Numbered from the stretch's first letter, positions 24,181 through 36,213 are shown. The stretch: DNA of 64,000 nucleotides from Ulota crispa (GCA_963920765.1 OY987242.1:18686002-18750001), one strand, 5' to 3'. The notes: a model not told the origin generated them from the sequence alone. Numbers and translations are program-made.

Positions 24181-25077
24181 AGAAGAAGAAAAAGTTATTG
24201 TTGAATTTTCAGTCAAAAAAGAACAACAAAATCAATATTTTCAATTACATTAAATTCAAATATCACGCTCACCTTTCAAAATATTGACTTTGTAAAAAAC
24301 AATTTTAGCATAGCACTTTTCAACATTATATGGAAAACCCAAGTTTTTCCGTTGTTGTGATATAGTCATCCAATACAAAGCCATAAACCTAATATACCCC
24401 CATGATTAGATTCATGAAGTTGTGTATTAATTGGAAGTTGCAAAGTTTTTCAGTGTTTTGGTAATCAATTGAAGTTTTGTACAATTTTTTTTTAAGATTA
24501 TGAATTCTTATCAAATACATATCATACATGAATATTATAATTTTCTTTTTTAATCGAGCATATTCCAAAATATCACAAATTACATATACATCTTGTAAAT
24601 AAATGATCTAAATTTAACATTTGTTAACAACATGTGTTAACAATATTTGATAGACCATGATTGCAACATTTACACTTTTATTTGTAATGAAGTGTGTAAA
24701 TGTAGGAATTTTTAAATTTTACTTCAAATATTGTTAGGTCCATTTTCAACTATGTTGTTCAAATGTCAAAGACACCAATTCTAAAGAAAAGTTCAAACCT
24801 TAGCAATAAACACTTAAATATCAAAATACTTTAGAAACACATAATTTCTTTGAATGCAACTTTTAATTATGAATATTATAACCATCCAAAGAGTTTGGTT
24901 TAGATGACGCGCACACAATGAATGTGTGATTCAATATTCTTGCGCTTTGGGTCCTAATCAATTGCTCAATAACTCTTTAAACAAACCTTAGCTTTTTTTA
25001 TAAAAGTTATTATAAGTATGGGGTCTACTTTTTTTTTGTCCACTACGCTACAAGACTATTCATCATGCAAGGTAGAT
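24181..25077. other. AT-rich intergenic sequence, nothing recognised
   Basis: No open frame or clear repeat is seen. Confidence 0.4.
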
Positions 25078-25167
25078 GTACCCAATTCCGACCACTGAAC
25101 CTAATGTCGTTCAACTGTCCCAATGTACATTTGAACGGCATTAGGTTTAGTGGTTGGAATTGGGTAC
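25078..25167. repeat. Compact 90-bp hairpin
   Basis: Two arms of about 37 bp (GTACCCAATTCCGACCACTG on the left, CAGT/AGTGGTTGGAATTGGGTAC on the right) are nearly perfect inverses around a loop of about 16 bp. It may be a tiny MITE. A microRNA-like precursor shape is possible but unsupported. Confidence 0.55.
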
Positions 25168-25218
25168 TGCTTTTACTTTAGTGTTCATAAGAACTCAAGC
25201 AGAATCGTACAAGTTTAA

Positions 25219-25321
25219 CCCCTCAAGGACCACGTGAACAAAAATCATCCCCGCTCCTACACGGCGCCCTTGTATACATGGCGCCCGTGTATACACGGTG
25301 ACCGCCCCCAACGCTTAAGGG
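25219..25321. mobile_element. Very short TTAA-type element
   Basis: TTAA flanks both ends (25215-25218 and 25322-25325) of a 103-bp unit starting CCCCTCAAGGACC and ending CGCTTAAGGG. The interior is GC-rich and contains two repeats of GTATACA(T/C)GG with GGCGCCC, themselves palindromic. Confidence 0.6.
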
Positions 25322-25460
25322 TTAATAAATATTTGTACACTTATAAAAAAAAAGAGAAAAAAACAACGTTTTGGCTAAACCGGCACGCCCTTTCTGGTAC
25401 TTGTAGATGAATCCCAACTTCGCTCTTAGAAAATCAGAAGCATGCAATAAACTTACTTAA

Positions 25461-26227
25461 CCCCTAAGCGTCCTGCTAAGAAATTTCAACATATCTCCAA
25501 CGTGAAACCTTCAACACATTCCCCAAGTTTTTGAAAAGTTGAACAAGTAATCACATAATCCAAACCAGTCATTCTATACCCATCTATAAATCAAACGTTT
25601 TAAACCAATTTGATTTCAAATCCAAGTAAATTTGCAAAATCCCCACCATTGAGAATCTCATGTTCTCCAATTTGGGCAACAGTTCAAAATATGGATTTTG
25701 GACTTTCATGTAATATTTTCTCAAAAAAGAGATTTACCTAGTGGTTGATCCCATGAGATTGTGTCTTGCTATACTTGATGGAAAAAAGAAACTCCACAAA
25801 TGGATAAAAACTCCAAAAGATATGGTCACTCAAAGTAGCTAGATTCCACTAACTCCTTACTTTAGAGCTATAAAAACCTTGCCCAAATCAAGAAAAAAAA
25901 AAGCAACATATCACCAAACTTCTCCCTTGTACAATACAAGACATGAGAGCACCCATCCCATTTGCTCTCTAAGCCGCTCCTTTTGTTTGCCCAAAGGCAT
26001 TCTTCTCCTAATTGTTGAAAAAATAAAACATTTTCCATATTCTATGTAGAATTTAGAGCAAAGGAGGCACTTCTAGGAACAAGCTGATCAAAAAAATTTC
26101 TTGAACTAGCAAATCCATTTGGACTTGAATGGCAGACCAAAATTAGAACTAACAATACCTCTTTTTTATACTTTCACACCTCCAAGCACCCCCTTTGGCC
26201 ATAATGGGCTCTTTGGTGCTATAGGGG
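25461..26227. mobile_element. TTAA-type element
   Basis: TTAA flanks both ends (25457-25460 and 26228-26231). The left end CCCCTAAGCGTCC and the right end GGTGCTATAGGGG are diverged inverses. The interior has no match that I see elsewhere in the window. Confidence 0.55.
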
Positions 26228-26231
26228 TTAA

Positions 26232-26983
26232 AAGAGTGGCCCACCTATCAGTAAGGATACAGTGTTTGTTACAGAGTCAAAACAACTTCTATTAAGATAC
26301 CATTAGCTTACGCTTTGGGATGCACAATATTGCACATGTTAACAGATCTCCAAATCTGAAGCACCCCACTAGCAATACTTGGTCAATGCTGTGGGTTTGT
26401 ATTCACACAAGAAAAAAAACAGGAGAGCATTTAAGCACGATTCCACAAGAACCACATTTTGAGACTGCTAGGGTTTCCGTGAAACCATTTATGCTAATAT
26501 CCAAACTGTTCAGCGTTAAGTTTAATTTTAAGTTTGTAGTTCTATCTCTACCAACTAACTCATAGGTGCACAGAAACACAGAAAAGCAACTTTTGCAACC
26601 AGGAGTATTCTGGAACGACACTATGCTCATTCAACGAGCCCCAATTCCGCTTAGCCAAGGGTAAAAAGAAGCCTAAATTAGCTCAAAGCACTTGACTCAG
26701 ATCACCCCTAGTATTTCACTAAACCGCTAAACCTGTTCTAAATGGCCGCATATCCTGTCACGCCCTTCCCATTTCTTCAATGTCTTCTAGAACAGTGTAC
26801 ACAACGGAATTTCGCAAATGGAGCTCATCAACATTCTGAATGAGAAACCCGTGTGTTGTTTTAATCAGGTGACAAGTGCTTGCTTCCAGAGAAAGGAGGA
26901 TACTCCTTCAACAAACCCAATCCTCCTACATCTCATGTGAATGGGCCACTGTTTGGCCAGAAATTTTAAAAAACACAATTTGT
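26232..26983. other. Probable 3' untranslated and downstream region of the PABN gene
   Basis: This is unique-looking sequence of moderate composition directly after the PABN stop codon. Frames at 26320-26630 overlap on both strands and have no recognisable motif. I cannot place the polyadenylation site. Confidence 0.35.
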
Positions 26984-29900
26984 CTAATAATAAGGTCTGT
27001 AGCGCATTGGCCTCCTAAACCTAGGTACTTTCCTGCACAATACAGCACCTCCAATGCGTTAGGAGCAAACAAGGCAAGTCAGGTCAAACCACATGAGACT
27101 AGGCTTCCTTATTGACAGTCACCCTAACAACTGCAAAACCATATACTGCTGCATGAACTAACGCTTCACATATGCATGACACTCAAATGGCATACAATTA
27201 CAAGTATTAACCAGCATTTTACTAGCAGGATGCGAACTTCCAAGTCAACAATGCAGGAAACAAGCAAACTTTGAACTCAATATGAAATATGCACACCACA
27301 ATTCAGAATGGAATCCGCTAAGGATACCCACCCAAAACCATAGGGAGCATACCCATAGGGAGCTGAAAAAGGCCTCCGCGAGCGGTACCCATAAAACGGG
27401 GCGTATGGTCGACCCCGAAAGCCCTTCATTCCTGGAACATTTGTCCTCTTCGCTGTAACCTGCCAAAATTCCAATAACTCCACTTCAGATGTATACATGG
27501 AAGTCAATCAAGAGATAACCATTACAGGAAAATGAAGCGGTTCACTTCTGTGATCGAACCTTTTAAAAATCATGAAGTACTTAAGCAGGACATTTCAAAT
27601 ACATAATTGACAGCGATGAACATGTTTATAAACAACATCCTCCACACGAGTGTAGGATAACAACCTTGAGTGGGCGATTATGCAGCTCGGACTCACTTAA
27701 GAGAATGGCATTTTGAACTGCTTCGACCTCCAAAAACTCCACATATGCATACCTGGTCACAAAAGAAGCAGGACGTCAAGATAAGCTACAACTAGCGACT
27801 GGGAATTAGTAAAAAAATAGATGAGGCAAGCACTAAGCAGCTCCTTACGCAAGGCCAGTTGCTGCAACATCAAGACATCTCCATTCAACTGCGGCGTTCC
27901 AAATCCGCTGTCTACAATCTCAGTACCAGTCATCCCTCTTAAAATCCCTGAAACAAAAACTTCGTGTCATCGTTGCACGCAATTCAATAAATGTAATAGT
28001 GGAAAAAAGGTATTACCCCTTGGGCTGTCCAAACTTGTCCGTCAAAATCGTAACACGATTCACTGTGCCACATGACTGAAAGTGCTGTTGTACTTCTTCC
28101 GGAGTGCAGGAATAATCGACCTATAATAAACAAAAATCAATTTAAAAACTCACTCAAGCGTTGACCTCAGCTATGATTCTGCTCACAAGACATGAAGAAG
28201 CTATCGAAACGGTCACTCTGCCAGGTGGTACATCAATTGGGAGCAAAAACACAACCGAACTTACTACACAAACATACATCTAAAAGAATTCTCACAAAAC
28301 CAAACCGTACAAAAGCAAATATTCATAAGTCAACAGAAAAGGAAGGAGTGTTTACATTGCCAACAAAAACTGAACGAGCGTCTGCTTCCACTTTGTTTGC
28401 CTGGGCTCCATTTGCAAGACCTGAGTCTGAAAAAAAGAAATTACGATCAAACTACTAACTATTAAACTAAGCTGTAGCATTGTAGGTGAAAAGTGAATAG
28501 CTTCTTTTATACTCCATTTAACCGCTTACATCACTAAACTCCATTTTTCATAAATTCCGACAACATGGCAGACAGTACATGGAAAATGCAACAAAAGTGA
28601 AAGCTCAGAATTTAACCACAACTTCGTAAAAGTCACTTAACAAAAACTGTAACGAGCGAAAGCACTTTGTACTCCCCAAAAAAATCAGGAGGCGAGAAAA
28701 GTCGAACCTTGACTACCACCCATTTCCTTTTCAACCTTCGCTTGCATGTCACGTAACGCAGCAGCCTCTTCTTCCATCTCCTTCAGTCGTTTTTTCATGT
28801 CCTCAAGCTCCTACGGAGCGCAGAAAAAAATTTAGCTTGTGATCATTCTCCAATTTCAGATTGACTAACCCCTAAAGGACCATTGTCCCTTCGGGGGACA
28901 AATGGGATTTTGGGCATGTACCTATGGTTAAACTACTTTGCGTGATTTTCTGAAACTTTTATTGAAGGTGAGGAATTCAAAGATCTACGTGGGAATGTAA
29001 TTTGTTCTTCATTCTGACATTTATTGAAGAAGCTAAAAATGAATTTATGGAAAACAGGGGACTCTGGGCAGCCCAAAAATTTCTTTTAAAAATTGCTTTT
29101 TTTTCAAATAAAAATGTGAAATAGGTTCTTTAGACTTATATAGACGTGGGGAGCTTTGAGTCATTCAATTTTGATAGATGAGATGAAAGTTATGAGAAGT
29201 TTTAGTTTGCAAGTAGGTGTGGTTTCTCTCAAAATCACACCTACCCACGAACTAAAACTTCTCATAACTTTCATCTCACCTATCAAAATTGAATGATTCG
29301 AAGCTCCCCACATCTATATAAATCTAAAGAACCTATTTCAGATTTTTATTTGAAAAAAAAGCAATTCTTAAAAGAAGTTTTTGGGCTGCCCGGAGTCCCC
29401 TGTTTTCCATAAATTCATTTTTAGCTTCTTCAATAAATGTCAGAATGAAAAACAAATTACATTCCCACGTAGATCTTTGAATTCCTCACCTTCAATAAAA
29501 GCTTCAGAAAGTCACGAAAGTAGTTTAGCCATAGGTACATGCCCGAAATCCCATTTGTCCCCCAAAAGGGCCCTTGGTCCTTTAGGGGCTAACAAATTTC
29601 CAATGGCCATGGAAAATTTACGAATATCTCACCTAACCAAAGACTTTTGATAGCGCTCTCTTAAAATCCGTAAATAAGCTCAATATATCAGGATTCCAAC
29701 TAAGAAGCCTGGACACCAAGAATTCCAGGCTAACCCTATTGAGCAGAGCTTCATAACAATCACGACAAGGGAGGTACACCGTACTCACATGCCATGAAAA
29801 CAGACTAAAATTTCGCATTAAGCTCTAACCATATTGAAAAAACTAGACTGCCACAAGCGCGACTTGTAGCTTGACCTAATAATTAGGGATAGAGAGCTGC

Positions 29901-30269
29901 TCAGGGAACACGCAGGGTATTTGAACGTGCCAAACGTGTACATTGCAGAGAGTGGAGGCCCCTGAACAGAACTCCCTCCTTACTTCGATATCCAGAAACA
30001 TTAAAAACCCTAACTTGAAGCCCGTCCACCGGGCTACGACTTTGCCATAGACTAAAAAACGTCCAATCCAATCCAGGAAGCTCCGATGAATAATGCGATT
30101 GAGAGAGAAAGTGGAAGAGAGGTAAGCTTACCTTGGAAGCCACTTCATCGGTTGCAATGTCGTCGCCCTTGAGCAGGAGGTCATCGGGCTCCCCATCGGA
30201 GTCGACTTCCAGGTCGCCCTCCACTTCGTCGGGAATGTCACCTCCGTACACCTCATGCTCTTCCTCCAT
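26984..30269 (-). CDS. PABN: Nuclear poly(A)-binding protein (PABN/PABPN1 type)
   Basis: The protein binds growing poly(A) tails in the nucleus and sets tail length. Seven exons read on the minus strand: 30269-30132, 28810-28708, 28426-28356, 28120-28017, 27752-27665, 27459-27332, 27032-26984. All junctions are GT-AG and phases agree; the product is 226 residues, the usual plant length. Order: acidic N-terminus (1-46, with [20 protein letters not shown]), a Lys/Glu-rich coiled coil ([20 protein letters not shown], 47-66), one RRM at about 97-172 with RNP2 SVFVGN (99-104) and RNP1 KGYAYVEF (138-145), then an Arg/Gly/Tyr-rich tail ending [14 protein letters not shown]. The last exon is short and easily missed; the frame also runs on through the donor at 27331, but the conserved tail shows that splicing is right. 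Intron 1 holds a 720-bp palindromic transposon (28869-29588). The gene is intact. Confidence 0.95.
28869..29588. mobile_element. TTAA-type element, subfamily A, palindrome inside PABN intron 1
   Basis: It starts CCCCTAAAGGACCATTG and ends in the inverted copy. The flanking 4-bp direct repeat is CTAA (28865-28868 and 29589-29592). The two halves of about 345 bp mirror each other around 29222-29240. Because CTAA is not palindromic, its presence on both sides is direct evidence for a 4-bp target duplication. It is transcribed as part of the PABN precursor and could form a long hairpin. Confidence 0.8.
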
Positions 30270-30650
30270 GGTGCCCGGGACTCGCGACGCACGCTCCACC
30301 AAAAAGCAAGAGAGGAGGGTGCGGCAGGGGGCACCAAAACCCTAACACACGAGTTTATACTATACAGGCCACGAGCAAAACTGAAAAAACGCAGAAAGAC
30401 AGAAAGGAAGAGAAGGTTGCGGTCGAAGCCGAGCGCGTGAACGAGCAGGAGCTTAATGGAGAGGGAGTCGAGCTCGCGCGTGGTGAAGCTCTGGCGAGTA
30501 TTCCTTCCTTCCTTTGTTTTGTTGTGTTTGTATGTTTGGGTGTTTGTGTGTTTGAATACGAATGTCTCGCACCACCCCGCTTTGCCCGCGAAGCTGGGTT
30601 TCTAGGGTTCCCACGGACGGACGATCCGTGACAGGCCTTTCACTTTCCCA
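30270..30650. promoter_or_regulatory. PABN 5' leader and promoter with a telo-box
   Basis: This GC-richer stretch precedes the PABN start codon. AAACCCTAA (30337-30345), a telo-box, lies 68 bp upstream of the ATG, and TAGGGTT occurs again near 30602-30608. Telo-boxes are known in promoters of plant genes for translation and RNA metabolism; function here is inferred. The start of transcription is not visible. Confidence 0.45.
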
Positions 30651-30899
30651 TTGGTTTCGTCCAACTTGGTCATTCACGAGGATGGATGGGTCTACGGTTT
30701 TTTTAATCCCCAAAATATGATGGTAGGGGGTTTGTGTTGTTTCTATATGAATAATCGTTATATAGAATAGAATTCAACCTTTCCTATATAGGCAATCCTT
30801 TCTATATACGTATATAGTTTTTTGAGCAGCTCACTCTCTGTGATTGGCTAAGAGAGTATTGTGGTGGAATTTTGAGTTATTGCCTTTATTGGTTAAAAG

Positions 30900-31410
30900 T
30901 GAATTGTTATAAATTGTTGTAAATAAAAAAATACAACCTTTTTTATATATAGATAAATGCAATCAAGAAAGAATAGATGCCAATTGTTATAAATAATAGA
31001 ATACAACCTTCTCTATACGTTGAAAAATACAATCAAGAATAGAATACAACCTTTTTTTATATCTCATCAACATATATATAAAAGAATCCCATATTACAAG
31101 TTTAACTAAATTTATAAATGGAATAAAGTAAAATTTGGGGGCTTAAGGATAGGAGGCATAGGGATAGGGGAGTACAAGGATAGGGGAGTATAGGGATAGG
31201 GGGCATGGGGATATGGGGCACGGGGTAGTAATTGGACACATTTTGTGATAAGGTTGCTATTGCATTCATTGGTACAACGGGTGCGTATACTAGTAATAAA
31301 ATACAACTTTTTCAAATATAGAAAAATACCAAGTATAGAATACACAACCAAGAATGTATGCCAGTTGTTATAAATAATAGCTCAACCAAGAATAAATGCC
31401 AATTGTTTTT
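30900..31410. repeat. Degenerate direct repeats split by a Helitron-like insertion
   Basis: A unit containing AATAGAATACAACCTTTT and AAGAATAGATGCCAATTGT recurs at about 30925-31010 and 31010-31060, then resumes at 31294-31410. The interruption coincides with the candidate Helitron 31062-31293, which supports its boundaries. Confidence 0.5.
31062..31293 (+). mobile_element. Short Helitron-like element with internal minisatellite
   Basis: It begins TCTCATCAACATATATATAA after an A and ends TATACTAG before a T. A hairpin GCATTCATTG-GTA-CAACGGGTGC precedes the CTAG by about five bases. It splits a local direct repeat, and the flanking sequence resumes immediately after the CTAG. The interior contains a tandem array of GGATAGGGG(A/G) units (31146-31220). 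Confidence 0.55.
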
Positions 31411-31789
31411 GTTATAAGATAGGGGGGCATAAAAATAGAAGGCATAGGGATAGGGGGCACGGGGATAGGGGGCACATGAATAGGGGGCACGGGGATAGGG
31501 GGCACATGAATAGGGGGCATCTGGATAGGGGGCACCTGGATAGGGGGCATAGGGATAGAGGGTGATGTGGTATAGAGTTGATGCATCACCTTATCAACTC
31601 GTTCATACAACAAGTAGAGTATAAGTTTAATTGTAGTATAAAATTTAGACAAAAGTAAAAGTACAAAAGTTATAAATGAATCAAGTTGTTAGCATTTGTG
31701 AATTAACTAGATTGCATTTTTTCTTAATTAGCCACGTTTTTTGATAAGTTTGCAATTGCACTCGTTGGTACAACGGATGCACATACTAA
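31400..31789 (+). mobile_element. Second Helitron-like element, 5' end uncertain
   Basis: The 3' end GGTACAACGGATGCACATACTAA, followed by T, matches that of 31062-31293 and has the stem GCACTCGTTG-GTA-CAACGGATGC. The internal minisatellite (31424-31562) is the same type. The 5' TC end could not be fixed, so the start is approximate. Confidence 0.4.
31424..31562. repeat. ATAGGGGGCAC minisatellite
   Basis: About seven units of roughly 18 bp, with consensus GGATAGGGGGCAC and variants (CATGAATAGGGGGCAC, CATCTGGATAGGGGGC), lie head to tail. The Pro/Pro/Ile frame on the opposite strand is simply the translation of this repeat. Confidence 0.75.
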
Positions 31790-32826
31790 TGGATTAGAAT
31801 ACATATTACATTTGTTACATGAAACACAAGTAAACGTGCAATGCTTTACATATTTTATAGAAGGAGATCATGTATGGTTGTTGAAGGTACGTTTTTTTAT
31901 AACATTTTGACATATTTTGATATCAAAACTACAATTTTTATAGCATTTTTTAATATGAAAAACAGAGCTACTTTTTTCTATGTAAATTTTAACGAATATT
32001 TTGTTTGTTACTAAGCGCAAGATGGTCCTTTAATCCCACGTGCTCAAGCTTAAAACACAAAAAAAAATCTTTTAAAAAATTGCAAACAATCTTAGGTACA
32101 TGTTGATCAAAGCTTTTTTGTACTAAACAATGCAAGGTGTGGTTTCATCTTTTATTTGGATGTTTTTAATCTTCTTTGAGGATTTTTTTTAGGATTAATT
32201 CTAGCAATCATAGTTGATTAATTTGGTAGTTAAGATCAATCTTTGAATGTTTACATTTTTTGGATGATGCTTAAATGTGCTATTGTATAATTCTAACCTT
32301 TACAAATTTTTGAAGTGAATCGCAAAAGAGGGTGTTTTGCTACATAATAAAAAAGGATTGTTGGTTTTCCATAGGAATTCAAGTAACCATTTATTAAATT
32401 TACCTACAAAATTCGAGTTAATTAAAATTTGACCAACTTCACGTTTTTGTTGTCTATGGTGATTATTTGCAAGTCAGTTTTTCATTCAAAGAATTGTTCT
32501 TAAATGCATTGCTTACTAGTGTCTATTCATCTATTTAAATGGACCTTTGACATATACATCGAAACCCCTAATTTAATTGTCAAATGACTCCTCATGGATT
32601 TAATCGTTCTAAGATCGTTTCTATGTTGGAATTTTATTATAGCCCTAAAATTATTCATATTGTATTTAATTATAACCAACATTAAAAATTGTTTCAATAC
32701 TACTTTTGAATTCACTTTGTAATTTTGAAAACCTCTTCAAATTGTGAAAATTATTGCAACTCCAAGTTGAACATGTGTATTTACTAGTATAGCATGTTCA
32801 TAAGAAATGGTTAAAATTTTCACATA
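31790..32826. other. AT-rich intergenic sequence, nothing recognised
   Basis: No gene, RNA gene or clear repeat is seen. Confidence 0.4.
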
Positions 32827-32830
32827 TTAA

Positions 32831-33769
32831 CCCCTAAAGGACCAACTGTCCCCTAATGGATTTCAGGCATGTACCTATAGTTAATTTATTTTTTGTGACT
32901 TTTTGAAACTTTTATTGAAGGTGGGGAATTTGAAAATCTATGTGGGCATCTAACTTTTTCTTCATTTCAACATTTATGAAGAAGTTATGCATGAATTTCT
33001 GAAAAAGGGAGAGGGAGGGCAGCCCAAAAAAAAAACAAAAGTGCAATTTTTGAAAATAAAAATCTGAAAATGGTACTTTAGATTTATACAAATGTGGGAA
33101 TCTTTAAATCATTCAGTTTTGATTGATGAGATGAAAGATATGAGAAGTTTTAGTTTGCTAGTAGGTATGGGACTCCCAAACCTCCATTCTTTTTGCCTCT
33201 TGTAAAATTTGTTGTTTTTGTTTTTTGAGCTCTTTGTGTATTTTTTTTTTACTTGCTTTTTTTGAAGTTGTTATAAACTAAGACTCCTTGGCTTTCACCA
33301 TTTGGATCAAAGTAATTCAGATTTTTGAATTTTACATAAATTCTCCAATTTTGCCTAGTGTATATACAAATTTCATGGCCTTACGGCATTGCAAGATTTT
33401 ACAAAGTATGATCCACATTTCCAACTCATTTGAAAATTCTCCCACATTTTCCTAATTTGGTCTTCTTCATGCCAAAAATAAACCTCAACCTTTGCGTAGA
33501 GAATTTTTTTTGATATAGGAGCTGTCAAAGGCTTTTGAAATTTTTGGGCACTAGGGAAAAAAACTTTTTTTTCACTTCAAATGTCAATATCTCACTCCTC
33601 TACTTCTAGAATGAGCTGAATTTTTTTCCACAAGTACCTCCCATAGTCTAGGGCAAGATCTTATGGTTGAATTTCCAAAAAAAAAAATTTCCTACCTTTC
33701 TACTCATTCCCCCAAAAATGACAGTTTTCAATGATTTTCAAAGAAAAAAAAGACTCGGTCCTTTAGGGG
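32831..33769. mobile_element. TTAA-type element, subfamily A variant with unique right half
   Basis: TTAA flanks both ends (32827-32830 and 33770-33773). The left 340 bp match the palindromic subfamily A arms, but the right half is different sequence. It is shared, in inverse orientation, with 49525-50601 (for example the segment around CCAAATGGTGAAA and the AGGGCAAGATCTTATGG region). Confidence 0.7.
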
Positions 33770-33773
33770 TTAA

Positions 33774-35417
33774 CAAGATTGTTTCAATTTTTTTTTTCCT
33801 TGATTATCATAATTTGTAGCACAACTAGAGAAAAACATACTTCAAATTGTTCTAATAAAAAAAACACCATCCAAGTATTTTAGTAATTAATAGCGTATAT
33901 TTACGTATGGCTTCATTTTAAAAAGATACAAAATCAGAGTGAGGGCTAAAGGATGATAATAAACAAATAGTTGAAAGAAGGAATCAAACCAAGTAATTCT
34001 GATTTTTTGGAATAATTGTTTTTTATAATACTAATTAATATCTATTTTCAAATTAAGCTTTTCAAATTTGAGACTTAGCACTAAATTGCCATATTCAGTT
34101 AATTAAAAAAAATCCAAAGTCCATAAAGAACAATCCAAAATGAAGCTTGATTGCAAACTATTCTTGGAAAATGAACAACCATCTTGGCATCATTAGAGGG
34201 CCCAATTGCTTCAACTGAGATTTTTTTTCAAATAATTTAAAAGAAAATGAATAAGACATTGAACTTCATGCATGTCTATATAAAACCCAAAGATTACCAC
34301 AAGCATGGACAACAACATACACAAAGCCCAAACATATACAATACATAAAGCTTGGAGGTTCCTAGTTTTTTTGAAATCAATTCTTTTTTTGTAAAGATCC
34401 TTACATGTATAGGAAACAATGCTATGTTGATTCCTATGGAGTTTGTAAAGTTATCTCTAAATTTACATTCTTATGTCATGCATTTAAAATTTTGAATGAT
34501 TTATTGCAAAAGTAGTGGATCTAAGGACCATTGCAAGCAATTCATGTTAACGGTTTTGGTCACTATAATTACAATTTTACAATTTCACAATTTTGCAAAC
34601 TTGGATGTTGGCAGGACTTTAGAATAAATGTGTAGTCAAAAGTTCTTAAAATCTAATAGGTACTTTTTTGGTTTCTAAAATGCATGAAAACTCTTAGAAT
34701 TCTTTTTGTGCATAGTATTTATTCCAAAATTAAAGTTTTACAAAATGAATCCAAGCATTCTCCAACATTTGGTTTCATCAAAATGTATTGATTCCACAAA
34801 GGTATCATAGATTTTCAAGAACGTGATGAGTGTTACAAAGTGCAAGCTTGAAAATGCGTTGACTAATATTCATCAAATAAGATCTAAAACATATATTTTA
34901 AGAATGTACTAGATCGAATATGAAACATACATATATGTCACACTTCATGAAATATTAAGCTACATATGAATAATTATTCATGTATTTGTAGATTTTCTAT
35001 GTTCTTAAACATCCAAAAATCTTCAAATCTCTTGTATATATTTTCTAATTTGAATACATCTCTATGTGTTTCACAATGTTTTCCAATCGTTTGCAAAGCA
35101 AAGATAATTTTGGATTTTCCCTGATGGACTTCGGATAGTCCACAAACAATTAAAATCACTAAATAAAAGTTGTTTTTTAAAAGATCTACGATGTGAAATG
35201 TTAAAATTTTACTGCAGGAAATTCAATGACAATGAAGAAGATTAATCAAGCTCCCACAGATATGGAACCGATTTATTTTCATTTATCATACAAAATTTGA
35301 ACGCTTAAATCTTAAGAAGATAAAAATTAAGCCTTCAGTTAAATTCCTCAAACTTCAGAAGTTCCTAACAATTACGAGTTTCTAACATGTATAAAAAATC
35401 ATAGTTTTCACTATGTA
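33774..35417. other. AT-rich intergenic sequence, nothing recognised
   Basis: No open frame longer than about 60 codons, and no repeat with clear ends. Confidence 0.4.
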
Positions 35418-35575
35418 TTAGTGTGGCTGTGTCGTTGGCCCAATTTTCACCCCCTCATGCCCCCATGCCATTGTCTCATGTCACATGTGGCACTTGTATT
35501 CTACTTTATTTTGAAGTACATCCAAATCATACTTTAGTTAAACTTGTACTTTATCCTATTTCTACATAAAACTTG
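35418..35575 (-). mobile_element. Possible Helitron-like 3' end, minus strand
   Basis: On the minus strand the sequence GGGCCAACGACACAGCCACACTAA, followed by T, resembles the 3' ends at 31293 and 31789. The adjoining sequence contains GGGGGCATGAGGGGG and ACAAGTTTAACTAAAGTA, both shared with those elements. The 5' end is not resolved, so the right coordinate is approximate. Confidence 0.35.
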
Positions 35576-36213
35576 CCTTTGGCCAATCAGTAATTTTCTA
35601 AAATTTTAATGCATAAAAACTTTGAAACTCAATAACTTTCCCATTGTAAGTTCAAATGTCACCAAACCAAGCCCGTGCACCCCTCCTTGCCAAAAGCTTT
35701 CCAACATTACTAAGCACACAAGGGGGGACACATGGTCCAAGAGATCTCAATGTGACAAACATTCAAACATTCAAACAGACATCCAAATATCCAAACAAAC
35801 AACCTAATTTAAGGTATAGATTAACCAAATTATAAATCCAAGAAGTTATTAATCCAAAGGTTATCTTGAACAGGTTTCACGTCTTGTTTTTGACCTATAC
35901 AACTTTAAAATGCTTGTAATCGGAAATTTTTCAAAACAATTACATTCTTGTAGAATAATCAAGTTCTTTGAAACAAACTTTTTCAGTCAAATTAATCACA
36001 GAAATTATACATCAAGATATACAGAGGTTAAGAACCAAAGATCAATTGCATGACATTTATAACCAACAACTATTGCCACAACAAGAAATACTAAGTCACA
36101 ACATGTATATTCATTAGCTCAAAAGCAATTCCACTAGCAAGAAGGACAAAACCTAATCTTCATTTTGGTGGTCTAAGATAGCTTTTTTTTCAATATTTTA
36201 TGCTGTAGTTTAA

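Noticed and set aside
27245-27331. Read-through of PABN exon 6 as the terminal exon
   Set aside because: The unspliced frame gives an unrelated tail, whereas splicing to 27032-26984 gives the conserved [14 protein letters not shown] ending.
31146-31562. CRISPR-like array
   Set aside because: The units are contiguous tandem repeats without unique spacers, in a eukaryotic setting.
31368-31652. Minus-strand proline-rich repeat protein
   Set aside because: The Pro-Pro-Ile repeats are just the translation of the ATAGGGGGCAC minisatellite.
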